From positions 1 to 51,740 of the forward strand of contig NZ_SMKO01000050.1 of the NCBI RefSeq assembly GCF_004348685.1: a stretch of 51,740 bases of DNA, written 5' to 3'. This document shows, piece by piece, positions 43,410-51,740 of the stretch. The stretch is from Nonomuraea deserti (GTDB lineage Bacteria > Actinomycetota > Actinomycetes > Streptosporangiales > Streptosporangiaceae). Position numbers and translations under genes: made by a program. Position 1 is the stretch's first letter, and each line of letters starts with the position of its first letter. The notes under the pieces were generated by a model. That model was not told where the DNA came from, did not search any database, and saw only the letters and a list, made by a program, of their open reading frames with translations.

Positions 43410-44992
43410 TGAGACGTGCCACCGTCCTGGGCGCGCTGGCCGCCCTGTCCGTCGCGCTGACCGCCGCCTGCGCCCCGAGCGTGCCCGGCTCGTCGCAGTC
43501 CACCGGCTCGTCCGGCGAGCCCGCCGAAGCCGGCCGGCTGACCATCGGCACCACCGCCGACGTGGTCAACTACAACCCGCTGGTCGGCAACAGCCGTACG
43601 GACTCCTGGGTCACCAGCCTGATGTACCCGCACCTGACCCAGATGGACGGGGCCGGCAAGCGCGTCCCGTACCTGGCGACCGAGTGGTCCTACTCCGACG
43701 GCGGCAAGACCGCCACGGTCAAGCTGCGCGACGACATGAAGTGGTCGGACGGCAAGCCGGTCACCGCCGACGACGTGGTGTTCTCGGTGACGGCGGTGCA
43801 GAAGGAGAAGTTCGGCGTGGTCGCCGGGCTCATCACGGCGCTGGACAAGGCAAAGGCCGTCTCGCCCACCGAGGTCGAGTTCGCCCTCAGCCGTCCCGAC
43901 GGCACGTTCCTGGACAATGTCGGCTTCTGGCTGCCGATCGTGCCCAAGCACGTGTTCGGCAAGGCGCCCAGCGTGCAGAAGTTCGCCAACGACTCCGACT
44001 GGGTGAGCGCGGGCCCGTTCAAGCTGACGAAGGCCGAGCGCGGCCAGCGTTACGTCATGGAGCGCGTCGACGACTTCGGCCCCGGCAAGCCGGCGATCAA
44101 GGAGGTCGTCTTCCGGGTCTTCCCCGACGTGAACACCGAGGTGCTCGCCCTGCGCAACGGCGAGATCGACCTCATCGGCAACGTGCTGCCGCCCGCCACC
44201 GCCGCCGAGCTGAAGAACGACCCCAAGGTCAAGCTCCAGCAGATCCCGTCGCTGGGCTGGGCGCACCTGCAGTACAACACCAAGCGCAAGCCGCTGGACG
44301 ACGTCCGCGTCCGCAGGGCGCTCGCGCACGCCGTCGACTACGAGGCGATCAGGAACATCGCGCTCAAGGGCTTCGCCAAGTCCTCCAACTCCAGCGTGCT
44401 CACCCCCTCGCTGCCCGACTACGCCGACCCGGCGTCGAAGGAGTACGCCTTCGACCCGGAGCAGTCCAAGAAACTGCTGGCCGAGGCTGGTGTGACCAAC
44501 CTGAGCCTGAACATGATCTACGACCAGGCCGACCCGAACATCGCCCGCTGGGCCCCCATGGTCCGCGACGCGGCGAAGAAGGCCGGGATCACGATCAAGC
44601 TGCAGGGCCTGGAGCGCAACACGTACCTGGACAAGACCGCCAAGCGGGACTTCGACATCTACGCCGGCTCGTGGGCGGTCATGGACAACCCGCCCGCCAA
44701 CCTGGGCCTGGCCTTCAAGACCGGCGGGTTCATCAACTACGCCCAGGTCAGCGACCCCAAGCTGGACGACCTGATCGACCAGGCGCAGCGGGCGCTCACC
44801 CAGGAGGAGGCGAAGCAGCCCATCCAGGAGGCCGCCAGGATCATCCACGACCAGGTCTACGACAACGTCCTGTACGTGGAGACGTTCAACATCGCCCACT
44901 CCACGAAGTGGACCGGGTTCAAGCCGATGCCGAGCGAGCTGCTGTCCATCCTGAACCCGCTCTCCCTCGCCGCGGCGAAGCCGGCGGGCTGA
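43409..44992 (+). CDS. Lipoprotein substrate-binding protein, SBP_bac_5 family (second importer)
   Basis: 527 residues. Signal peptide with lipobox LTAAC and lipidated Cys21, then a Ser/Gly-rich linker. Family-5 motifs include VKLRDDMKWSDGKPVTADDVVFS and VRVRRALAHAVDYE. It would capture peptides at the cell surface and deliver them to the adjacent permeases. It starts in a TGATG overlap with the dipeptidase gene and ends 4 nt before the OppB-like gene. Confidence 0.93.
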   Translation: MRRATVLGALAALSVALTAACAPSVPGSSQSTGSSGEPAEAGRLTIGTTADVVNYNPLVGNSRTDSWVTSLMYPHLTQMDGAGKRVPYLATEWSYSDGGKTATVKLRDDMKWSDGKPVTADDVVFSVTAVQKEKFGVVAGLITALDKAKAVSPTEVEFALSRPDGTFLDNVGFWLPIVPKHVFGKAPSVQKFANDSDWVSAGPFKLTKAERGQRYVMERVDDFGPGKPAIKEVVFRVFPDVNTEVLALRNGEIDLIGNVLPPATAAELKNDPKVKLQQIPSLGWAHLQYNTKRKPLDDVRVRRALAHAVDYEAIRNIALKGFAKSSNSSVLTPSLPDYADPASKEYAFDPEQSKKLLAEAGVTNLSLNMIYDQADPNIARWAPMVRDAAKKAGITIKLQGLERNTYLDKTAKRDFDIYAGSWAVMDNPPANLGLAFKTGGFINYAQVSDPKLDDLIDQAQRALTQEEAKQPIQEAARIIHDQVYDNVLYVETFNIAHSTKWTGFKPMPSELLSILNPLSLAAAKPAG

Positions 44993-44996
44993 TCCC

Positions 44997-45950
44997 ATGC
45001 GGTTCATCGGCATCCGGCTGGCGCGCGGCCTGCTCACCCTCTGGTTCGCGGTCACGGTGACGTTCTTCCTGGTGCGCCTGCTGCCCGGCGACCCGGTGCT
45101 GGCCGTGGCCGACCCGAACATGACCGAGGAACTGCGCAGGAAGCTGCTCGCCGACTTCGGCCTGGACCAGCCGCTCGGCGTTCAGTACCTCAACTATCTC
45201 GGGCAGCTCCTGCAGGGCAACCTGGGCATGTCGTTCCGGCAGTCGGTCCCGGTGACCACCGTGCTCATGGAACGGCTGCCGTGGACGCTGATCCTGACGA
45301 TCTCGGCCATGGCGGTGACGATCGCGCTGGGCATCCCGCTCGGCGTGCTCGCCGCCACCCGGGCCAAGGGCTGGATGGACCGCGTGATCCAGCTCACCGG
45401 CGTCACCGCGCAGTCGTTGTTCGTGCCGAGCGTCGGCATCCTCCTCATGTACGTGCTGGGCGTCTGGCTCGGCTGGTTCCCCATCGGCGGCGCGGTCGAC
45501 CTCGACGCCACCGGCTTCGCCGCCACCCTCAGCATGCTGCACCACCTGGTGCTGCCGTGCCTGTCGCTGGTGCTCATCCAGCTCGGCGGCTACGTCCTGA
45601 CGATGCGCACCACGCTCATCGACGCCCTCGGCGAGGACTACGTGTCGCTCGCCAAGGCGAAGGGGGTCAAGCCGGGCAAGGTCGTGTGGAAGCACGCCCT
45701 GCGCAACGCGCTGCTGCCGACCACCACGATCGCCGGCCTCCAGCTCGGCACCCTGGTCGGCGGCGCGGTGCTGACCGAGACGATCTACGCCTACCCGGGC
45801 ATCGGCCGGGCCGTCTACGAGGCGGTCGGCCAGCTCGACTTCCCCGTCCTGCAGGGCGCGTTCGTGCTGCTCGCCGCCGCCGTCGTGGTGGCCAACCTGA
45901 TCACTGACGTGGCCTACGGAATCCTCGACCCCAGGGTGCGTACCTCATGA
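44997..45950 (+). CDS. ABC transporter permease, OppB-like (second importer)
   Basis: 317 residues with six membrane segments. The N-terminal OppB motif FFLVRLLPGDPV and the coupling loop YVSLAKAKGVKPGKVVWKHALRNALLPT are canonical. ATG lies 4 nt after the binding-protein stop, and its own stop overlaps the OppC start (ATGA). Confidence 0.94.
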   Translation: MRFIGIRLARGLLTLWFAVTVTFFLVRLLPGDPVLAVADPNMTEELRRKLLADFGLDQPLGVQYLNYLGQLLQGNLGMSFRQSVPVTTVLMERLPWTLILTISAMAVTIALGIPLGVLAATRAKGWMDRVIQLTGVTAQSLFVPSVGILLMYVLGVWLGWFPIGGAVDLDATGFAATLSMLHHLVLPCLSLVLIQLGGYVLTMRTTLIDALGEDYVSLAKAKGVKPGKVVWKHALRNALLPTTTIAGLQLGTLVGGAVLTETIYAYPGIGRAVYEAVGQLDFPVLQGAFVLLAAAVVVANLITDVAYGILDPRVRTS

Positions 45951-46795
45951 CGACGGTCGAGCTCACCCCCCGTCAGCGGACCTGGTCCGCCTTCCGCCGC
46001 AACCCGCTCGGCATGGGGAGCGGAGCCCTGCTCGTCCTGCTGGCCCTGGTCGCGATCTTCGCGCCGCTGCTCGCGCCCTTCCCCGAGGGGTACGGCGCCG
46101 ACACCTCGCAGCCGCCGTCGGCCGCGCACTGGTTCGGCACCGACGACATCGGGCAGGACGTGTTCGCCCAGGTGGTGTGGGGCACGCGCGTCAGCATGGC
46201 GGTCGGCCTCAGCGCGTCCGTGCTGGCCATCGTCATCGGGCTGCTGATCGGCGTCAGCGCCGCCTACTTCAGGCGGCTCGACACGCCGCTCGGCGTGCTG
46301 GTGGACCTGTCCCTGTCGCTGCCCGTGCTGCCGCTGATGATCCTGGTCGCGGCGCTGGCCGGGCCGAGCGTGCGCACGCTCGCCGTGGTCATCGCGCTGT
46401 TCAGCTGGCCGGAGGTGGCCCGCGTGGTGCGCTCGCAGGCGCTGGCGATCGTGCCCATGCCGTTCGTGTCGGCGGCCAAGGTCGTCGGCGGCTCATCGTG
46501 GTGGATCGTCCGCAAGCACCTGCTGCCCGGCGTGATCCCCGTCGTCGGCGTGTCGGTCGTGCTGACCACCTCCCGCGCCGTGCTCGCCGAGGCGGGGCTC
46601 TCCTTCCTCGGCCTGGGCGACCCGAACAGCTGGTCGTGGGGCACGATCCTGCACAAGGCGCAGCAGTCGGGCTCCCTGGCCTCCGCCTGGTGGACCACCC
46701 TGTTCCCGTCGGCGGCGATCCTGCTGCTGGTGCTGTCCACGACCCTGCTCTCCGTGGCCTACAACGACGCTCGCAACCACAGGAGCGACACATGA
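45947..46795 (+). CDS. ABC transporter permease, OppC-like (second importer)
   Basis: 282 residues. N-terminal WFGTDDIGQDVF (LGTDxxGRD variant with Gln for Arg), six membrane segments, and the coupling loop FVSAAKVVGGSSWWIVRKHLLPG, which is diverged from EAARALG. It pairs with the OppB-like permease. ATGA overlaps at both ends couple it to its neighbours. Confidence 0.93.
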   Translation: MTTVELTPRQRTWSAFRRNPLGMGSGALLVLLALVAIFAPLLAPFPEGYGADTSQPPSAAHWFGTDDIGQDVFAQVVWGTRVSMAVGLSASVLAIVIGLLIGVSAAYFRRLDTPLGVLVDLSLSLPVLPLMILVAALAGPSVRTLAVVIALFSWPEVARVVRSQALAIVPMPFVSAAKVVGGSSWWIVRKHLLPGVIPVVGVSVVLTTSRAVLAEAGLSFLGLGDPNSWSWGTILHKAQQSGSLASAWWTTLFPSAAILLLVLSTTLLSVAYNDARNHRSDT

Positions 46796-47961
46796 CCTTC
46801 TCCCAGAAGCTGCCCGACGGCTTCTACGCCTGCGCGCTCGGCCGGGTCCGAGCCGAGATGTCCGCCGAGGGCCTGGCGGCGCTGCTGCTCGACGACCCGC
46901 TCGACGTCGCCTACCTGACCGGCTTCCACCACTTCCCGAACGAGCGCCCGGTCGCCTGCTGGCTGCCGCTCGACGGCGATCCCGTGCTGCTCGTCCCCGA
47001 CCTGGAGCGGGAGTACGCCCAGGACCAGGGGGCGCGAGCCGAGATCGTCGCCTATCCGGAGTTCCCCGGCGTCAGGTCGCCGTTCGCGGTGCTGGCCGGG
47101 CACGTGAAGGCGCCGGACCAGGCCGCGTACGCGCCCTCGACCAGCGTCGCCCGGGCCCAGGCGCTGGCCCGGGCGTTCCCCGGCACCCGGTGGACGGACT
47201 CGAACGCGGTCGGCCGCGTACGGCTGCGCAAGCTGCCCGAGGAGATCGCCCTGCACGAGGAGGCCGCCCGCATCGCCGACGCGATGATCGAGGCCGGCGT
47301 CGAGCTGGTCAGGGCGGCCGTCGAGGCCGGCGGCGACCTGCCCGCGGAGACGGAGCTGGCCTCCCACGTCATCTCCCACGGCAGCGCCCTCATGTACGCC
47401 AGGCACACGGACGTCGTCGTCGTGCCCATGCTCACCGGCGGCCTCGTCTACGGCGGGCCCAACTCGGCCCAGCCGCACCGGCTGCCCGGCGGCGACCGGC
47501 TGCGCCAGGGGGAGACGTTCATGCTCTCGCTCGGTTGCGCCGTCGGCGGCCGGTTCGTGGAGAGCGAGCGCACGTTCGTGATCGGCGAGCCGACGACGCG
47601 GCAGGCCCGCTACTACGAGACCGTCCGCGAGGCGCAGGAGACCGGCACCGAGGCGCTCGTCGCGGGCGTCTCCTGCGAGGAGGCCAACCGCCGCTGCCTG
47701 CAGGTCATCGAGGAGGCCGGGCTGGCCGAGCACATCCGCCACCGGCAGGGGCACGGCATCGGGCTCGGCTTCCACGAGCCGCCGTGGCTCTCGGACGGCG
47801 ACGCCACCGAGCTGGCCCCCGGCATGATCCTGTCCAGCGAGCCCGGCGTCTACGTGCCGGGCCACGCCGGCTACCGCATCTCGGACACCGTCCTGGTCAC
47901 CGAGACGGGCCCGCGCCGGCTCACGGCGTACCCGCGCGAGCTCACCGACGTCATCATCTGA
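46792..47961 (+). CDS. M24-fold (Xaa-Pro peptidase/creatinase-like) protein with altered metal ligands
   Basis: 389 residues with the creatinase N-domain (about 1-145) and pita-bread C-domain (150-389). His321 (QGHGIGLGFHEPP) and Glu350 (SSEPGVYVPGHAGYR) are kept. The two canonical Asp ligands are Ser246 (FMLSLG) and Glu257 (VESERTF), and the last Glu is Ser364 (RISD in place of RxED). It may be a metal-free hydrolase like creatinase or ectoine hydrolase, or a peptidase with one metal. Its place between the permease and a proline-iminopeptidase-like gene suggests a role in breaking down the imported compound. ATGA overlap with OppC. Confidence 0.87.
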   Translation: MTFSQKLPDGFYACALGRVRAEMSAEGLAALLLDDPLDVAYLTGFHHFPNERPVACWLPLDGDPVLLVPDLEREYAQDQGARAEIVAYPEFPGVRSPFAVLAGHVKAPDQAAYAPSTSVARAQALARAFPGTRWTDSNAVGRVRLRKLPEEIALHEEAARIADAMIEAGVELVRAAVEAGGDLPAETELASHVISHGSALMYARHTDVVVVPMLTGGLVYGGPNSAQPHRLPGGDRLRQGETFMLSLGCAVGGRFVESERTFVIGEPTTRQARYYETVREAQETGTEALVAGVSCEEANRRCLQVIEEAGLAEHIRHRQGHGIGLGFHEPPWLSDGDATELAPGMILSSEPGVYVPGHAGYRISDTVLVTETGPRRLTAYPRELTDVII

Positions 47962-47971
47962 AAGGGACACC

Positions 47972-48811
47972 GTGTTCGTCGACATCAACGACAACCCGCT
48001 GAACGTCGAGATCCTCGGCGACGGCGAGCAGACGATCATCGCCCACCACGGCGCCCCGGGCCTCGGCTCGCTCGCCGAGCCCGAGGCCAGCTTCGGGCGG
48101 CTCGCCGACGAGTACCGCGTCGTCGTGTTCGACGCCAGGGGCTCGGGCAGGAGCGGCCAGGCGGGCCCGTTCAGCCACGAGCAGTGGGTCGCCGACGTCG
48201 AGGGCCTGCGCCGCTGGCTCGGCGCCGAGCAGGTGATCATCGCCGGCGGTTCGTACGGCGGCTTCATCGCCATGGAGTACGCCGCCCGCCACCCCGGCAG
48301 GGTGAGCGCCGCCGTGCTCCGCGACACCTCGGCCGACAACGCCAACCAGGAGCTGGCCACCCGCAACGCCGCCGCCTCGTCCCGGGTGCGCATCGACCCG
48401 GCCAAGCTCGACCGGATCATGTCCGGCACCGTGCGCGACGACGACGACCTGCGCGACTGCTGGCGGGAGATCCTGCCGCTCTACGACCACGACTACGACC
48501 CGGCCAAGGTGGAGCAGCGGGTGGCCGCCACGCCGTACCACTATCAGACGCACAACTACGCGTTCGCCGTGAACCAGCCCAACTACGACATCAAGCATCT
48601 CCTGCCCGGCATCACCGCCCCGGCCCTGATCACCGTCGGCAGGCACGACTGGATCACGCCGGTCGAGTGCAGCGAGACCATCGCCGCGCTCATCCCCGAC
48701 GCCGAGCTGCGCGTCTTCGAACGATCGGGGCACTCGCCGCAGGTCGAGGAGGCCGAGCTGTGGGAGGCGACCGTCCGCGACTTCCTCCGCAAGGTGCGCG
48801 AACGGTCCTGA
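47972..48811 (+). CDS. Alpha/beta hydrolase, proline iminopeptidase-like (S33)
   Basis: 279 residues, no signal peptide. It has HHGAPGLGS (oxyanion loop), VVFDARGSGRSG, the nucleophile elbow IIAGGSYGGFIAMEYA (Ser near 93), Asp in VGRHDWITP and His in RSGHSPQVEE. This GGSxGG-type elbow with DARGxGxS is typical of proline iminopeptidases, which remove N-terminal Pro from short peptides. It is 10 nt after the M24-like gene and completes a chain of three hydrolases with the importer. GTG start with AAAGGGA upstream. Confidence 0.87.
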   Translation: MFVDINDNPLNVEILGDGEQTIIAHHGAPGLGSLAEPEASFGRLADEYRVVVFDARGSGRSGQAGPFSHEQWVADVEGLRRWLGAEQVIIAGGSYGGFIAMEYAARHPGRVSAAVLRDTSADNANQELATRNAAASSRVRIDPAKLDRIMSGTVRDDDDLRDCWREILPLYDHDYDPAKVEQRVAATPYHYQTHNYAFAVNQPNYDIKHLLPGITAPALITVGRHDWITPVECSETIAALIPDAELRVFERSGHSPQVEEAELWEATVRDFLRKVRERS

Positions 48812-48818
48812 ACGCGCG

Positions 48819-49823
48819 ATGATGCCCCCGATGGATGATCTCGACGACCTCGACCGCAAGATCCTCGCCGCGCTGCACGTGAACGGCAGGGCCAGCTGGA
48901 CCGACATCGCCCAGCTGCTCGGCATCTCCACCACCACGGTGGCGCGGCGGGCCCAGCAGCTGTTCGCGGCGGGGCTGGCCCGCGTGGCGGTGCTGCCGCA
49001 CCTGGAGTGCGACGGCCCCGTCAACACCTTCATCGTGCGGCTCACCTGCGCGCCCGGCAGCCAGCTCAGGGTCGCCGGGCTCCTCGCGGCCAACCCCGAC
49101 ATCCGCTACGTCACCATCGTCACCGGCGGCTACGACCTCGTCTTCGAGCTGGTCGCGCCCAAGGACCGCGACCTCTACTCGATGCTGGTCGAGTTCGTGC
49201 ACGCCATCCCCGGCGCCCAGCAGAGCAGCGCCGAGCTGGTGCTGCACACGTACAAGGTCAGCTACGACTGGAGCGTTCCGGTACTGGGGGAGCAGGCGGC
49301 GTCGTTCGCGGTGCCGCCGCGCGCCCGGACGTGCGGGCGGAGCCATCTCGACGACGTCGACCGCGAGGTGCTGGCCGTGATGCGGGAGGACGGGCGGGCC
49401 AGCCTCCAGTCCGTCGGGCGGCGCCTGGGCATCAGCGAGAGCACCGCCAGGCGGCGGCTGGAGAGCATGCTGGAATGCGGCTGCGCCACGGTGGCCACAT
49501 TCATCCCCGCCGCCGCCCTCGGCTACGAGGCCGAGATCCTCTTCTGGCTGTCGGTCGAGCCCAGCATGCAGGACAGCGTGGCCGAGCGGCTGTCCGGCGA
49601 GCGCGGCGTGCGGATGATCGCCTCCATGCTGGGGCAGGCCTCGCTCATGTGCGAGGTGATCGTGCCGACCACCGCCGACATCCACCGCTTCACCTCCTGC
49701 ACGCTGGCCTCGATCCCCGGCATCCACTCCTGGACGGCCGGCGTGCAGGTGCTGACCGTCAAACGCGGCTTCCTCATGGTGCCGTGGGCCGAAGACCGGA
49801 TCGCGGCCGCGCTGGCCACCTAA
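48819..49823 (+). CDS. Lrp/AsnC-family regulator with two tandem HTH-RAM modules
   Basis: 334 residues, twice the normal Lrp/AsnC length. HTH 1 spans about 9-55 (LDRKILAALHVNGRASWTDIAQLLGIS) and the first ligand-sensing RAM domain about 65-150. HTH 2 spans about 179-225 (DREVLAVMREDGRASLQSVGRRLGIS), and a second RAM domain about 235-315. Lrp proteins respond to amino acids, so sensing of the products of the upstream peptidases is plausible. It is 7 nt after the hydrolase stop and apparently part of that operon. The start is ATG 48819; an ATG at 48831 (MDDLDD) is equally likely. Confidence 0.9.
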   Translation: MMPPMDDLDDLDRKILAALHVNGRASWTDIAQLLGISTTTVARRAQQLFAAGLARVAVLPHLECDGPVNTFIVRLTCAPGSQLRVAGLLAANPDIRYVTIVTGGYDLVFELVAPKDRDLYSMLVEFVHAIPGAQQSSAELVLHTYKVSYDWSVPVLGEQAASFAVPPRARTCGRSHLDDVDREVLAVMREDGRASLQSVGRRLGISESTARRRLESMLECGCATVATFIPAAALGYEAEILFWLSVEPSMQDSVAERLSGERGVRMIASMLGQASLMCEVIVPTTADIHRFTSCTLASIPGIHSWTAGVQVLTVKRGFLMVPWAEDRIAAALAT

Positions 49824-51181
49824 CGGGCGTAGCGGTGCTTCGCGCCCGGCGGGAAATACTCAGGATCGCCCGACTCGCGCAGCCGGATGAACGGCGCCTG
49901 CCGGACAGCGGGCACGTAGGTGGCGAACTCGCTGTTCAGGCGGAGCAACTGGGCCAGGATCGACTCGCCCGCCGCCCGGGCGATCTCCTCCGTCGGCTTC
50001 TCGCCCGGCATCAGCTCCACCGTCACCGTCAGATGCCGGTCGCGGTCGGCGTCCTCGCTCACCTCCAGCACGAACTTGCCCGTCACCCGGCCGCTGATCG
50101 CGGGCTGCTCCAGGCCGATCGCGATGTTCTCGGGGAAGACGTTGGCGCCGTAGTAGGAGACGGTGAAGTGGCTGCGGCCGAACACGTACACGAACGGGCG
50201 CTCGGGGCCGCGCGCCGCCGGCTCGAAACCGTGCCGGCGGACGAAGGCCAGCATCTCGTCGTACGTGACCAGCCCGCCCTCGTCGGCGATGTGATAGCGG
50301 ATCAGCGGGACCCCGTTGTCGCCCGAGAACAGCAGGGTGCCCTGGTGCTCCTCGAAGAAGCGCACCTCGGGGTCGTACTGGACGAGGGTCGGCAACCGCG
50401 ACTCGCGGAAGAGCTCCCTGGCGGCGGCGGGATGGGCGGACAGGAACCGGCGAATCTCGACCGACAGCGGGGTCTCGTTGCCCAGCACGCCCGCGTCGGC
50501 GGTGCCGTACAGGGAGGCGATGCCGCGTACCGGGTCCTCCATCCCCGCCCGTCCGGCGACCAGCGTGCGCCACTCCTCGCTGAACACCTCGCCCGCCGTG
50601 ACGAGCTTGACGTTCCAGCGGTGCCACGGAAGGTCCTCCGTGTCGATGACGTTCTTGAGGAACGGCGGGTAGCCGAGCAGCACGACCTGGTCGAAGTGGG
50701 GGGCGAGCTCCGGCAGGACGCGCAGGATCTCCCTCCGGTCGGTGCCGGGGGCGACCACGGTGATCGGGTAGCCGCGCGCGGCCAGGTGGCGACAGCAGTC
50801 GACCGTGAACAGGCCGCCCACCCAGGTGCCCAGGGCGAAGCACACGACGGCCAGGGTGCGGCGTTCATGAGCGGCGAAGGAGCCGCTGAAGACCTCCTCG
50901 AAACGGGCGGCGATCACCTGCTCGTCGGCCACCGACCTCGGCCAGAACGACGGCTCGCCGGTGGAGCCGGACGACACCGCCACGATGTCCCCGATCACGC
51001 CGTCCCTGCACAGGTCGGGGAGCGGATGGCGACGCGTGTAGGTCTCCTTGGCCGTCATCGGCAACCGCACAAAGTCCTGAAACGTACGGATTTTCTCGGG
51101 GTCGATGGAGTTCTCCGCCAGAAAGGCGCGATAGGCGGGAACGCTCGCCGCCACCTGCTGGAAGAGCGCAACCGGGTCCAT
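49820..51181 (-). CDS. PaaK-like adenylate-forming enzyme (phenylacetate-CoA ligase family)
   Basis: 453 residues. The phosphate-binding loop is VSSGSTGEPS (about 70-79). ATP-site motifs follow in SLYGTADAG (about 221-229) and LIRYHIADEGG, and a small C-terminal domain starts near 340. PaaK-like enzymes activate aryl or other acids as acyl-AMP and pass them to CoA or a carrier. Stand-alone members often serve natural-product pathways. The substrate is unknown, and no CoA-pathway genes are adjacent. It is convergent with the Lrp gene, sharing 4 nt. Confidence 0.85.
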   Translation of the reverse strand: MDPVALFQQVAASVPAYRAFLAENSIDPEKIRTFQDFVRLPMTAKETYTRRHPLPDLCRDGVIGDIVAVSSGSTGEPSFWPRSVADEQVIAARFEEVFSGSFAAHERRTLAVVCFALGTWVGGLFTVDCCRHLAARGYPITVVAPGTDRREILRVLPELAPHFDQVVLLGYPPFLKNVIDTEDLPWHRWNVKLVTAGEVFSEEWRTLVAGRAGMEDPVRGIASLYGTADAGVLGNETPLSVEIRRFLSAHPAAARELFRESRLPTLVQYDPEVRFFEEHQGTLLFSGDNGVPLIRYHIADEGGLVTYDEMLAFVRRHGFEPAARGPERPFVYVFGRSHFTVSYYGANVFPENIAIGLEQPAISGRVTGKFVLEVSEDADRDRHLTVTVELMPGEKPTEEIARAAGESILAQLLRLNSEFATYVPAVRQAPFIRLRESGDPEYFPPGAKHRYAR

Positions 51182-51460
51182 CAGCCGACTCTACGGCGAA
51201 CCCGCCCCCAACGAAACGCCCCACATGCGGCTCCCGGCGCCTGGTCCTGCCCGGTTCCTTGCGCACGGCACCCCGCGTCGTCGTTCGGGTGGAGGGCTTC
51301 CCACGTCTTGTCACCTACGCTCGGTCACCTGCACCCGGATCCCTGCACCCGGCCTCCCGCGCTCGGTTCACGCTTCCAGATCCGGGTGGGTCGGCTACCA
51401 CTGCCCGGTTTCTCCGAGCACGTCCGTGGCTTGCGCGGGTCTGCGCGGTCGCGTGGGCGC
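51182..51460. other. Intergenic region without recognised gene
   Basis: 279 bases between two leftward genes. The only structure noted is a widely spaced inverted repeat, CACCCGGAT (51332-51340) and ATCCGGGTG (51380-51388), and short CACC(C/T)-rich direct repeats near 51312-51352. I see no convincing promoter or RNA gene. Confidence 0.5.
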
Positions 51461-51740
51461 TCATTCGCCGGGGCGGACCAGCCCCGTCTCGTAGGCGAAG
51501 ACGATCGCCTGGGCCCGGTCGCGCAGCCCGAGCTTCATCAGCACCCGCCCCACATGCGTCTTGACCGTCTGCTCGGCCACGAACAGCCTGCCGGCGATCT
51601 CCTGGTTGGACAGCGCCTGGGCGACCAGGGCGAGCACCTCCGTCTCCCGTTCGGTCAGCTCGTCCAGCCGCCGCCCGCCCGGCACCGGTCGTGGACCGCC
51701 GAGCCGGGCGAACTCGTGGATGAGCCGCTTGGTGATCGAC
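51461..51740 (-). CDS. NarL/FixJ-type response regulator, C-terminal DNA-binding part
   Basis: The last 92 residues of a gene that begins beyond the right edge. The linker SITKRLIHEFARLGG is typical of the receiver-to-HTH junction in actinobacterial NarL-type regulators. The LuxR-type HTH follows: LTERETEVLALVAQALSNQEIAGRLFV in outline, then TVKTHVGRVLMKLGLRDRAQAIVFAYE. It probably has an adjacent sensor kinase outside the window. Confidence 0.92.
   Translation of the reverse strand, partial: SITKRLIHEFARLGGPRPVPGGRRLDELTERETEVLALVAQALSNQEIAGRLFVAEQTVKTHVGRVLMKLGLRDRAQAIVFAYETGLVRPGE

Noticed and set aside
51332..51388. Inverted repeat CACCCGGAT/ATCCGGGTG
   Set aside because: The 39-nt spacer, absence of a T-tract and GC-rich background make a functional hairpin or operator unconvincing.

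Overview
The window is very GC-rich, densely packed bacterial chromosome with many GTG starts and 4-nt stop/start overlaps. It carries an MbtH-type NRPS locus, a DesA-type acyl-ACP desaturase, a DtxR/IdeR-like iron box and an RsbR-S-T stressosome operon. Together these point to a filamentous actinobacterium, plausibly of the Streptosporangiaceae (Nonomuraea-like). That placement is inference from gene content only. I see no rRNA, tRNA, CRISPR array, insertion sequence or phage genes. No gene-free gap exceeds 300 bases.

Layout. 1-3484 (minus): an MFS exporter, MbtH and the start of an NRPS that runs off the left edge. 3614-13568: a muropeptide / N-acetylmuramic acid salvage locus made of an AmiE-like serine hydrolase, MurQ, a divergent NamZ (DUF1343), a two-domain GNAT and a complete Opp-type ABC importer. 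Similar 15-bp motifs occur in the murQ/namZ gap and upstream of the importer, so the two halves may share one regulator. 13730-18607: zinc alcohol dehydrogenase, M20 amidohydrolase, NagD-like HAD phosphatase, a HicB/DinB-like protein, a small coiled-coil protein and a Nudix hydrolase. 18685-24418: acyl-ACP desaturase behind a candidate iron box, AarF/UbiB kinase-like protein, FMN reductase, ArfB ribosome rescue factor, an alpha/beta hydrolase and an overlapping HAD. 24484-33891: PhoD phosphatase, FG-GAP propeller protein, cytochrome P450, a TetR/DHA2 exporter pair, a Fic protein, heme oxygenase and a DUF1023-type hydrolase.

34033-40005 is a six-gene stress-signalling operon: rsbR, rsbS, rsbT, a HATPase-PP2C fusion, a hybrid histidine kinase and a REC-GAF-PP2C phosphatase. 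40056-49823 is a second Opp-type importer combined with an M19 dipeptidase, an M24-fold protein with degenerate metal ligands, a proline-iminopeptidase-like hydrolase and a duplicated Lrp/AsnC regulator. It looks like a dedicated peptide uptake and degradation system. The right end holds a PaaK-like adenylate-forming enzyme and the DNA-binding end of a NarL/LuxR response regulator.

The most interesting units are the apparently cytoplasmic muropeptide salvage pathway with its repeated operator-like motif, the extended stressosome operon (with an unusual tandem repeat at the start of one gene), and the iron-box/palindrome control region of the desaturase gene. All assignments come from reading motifs by eye; no database search was run.
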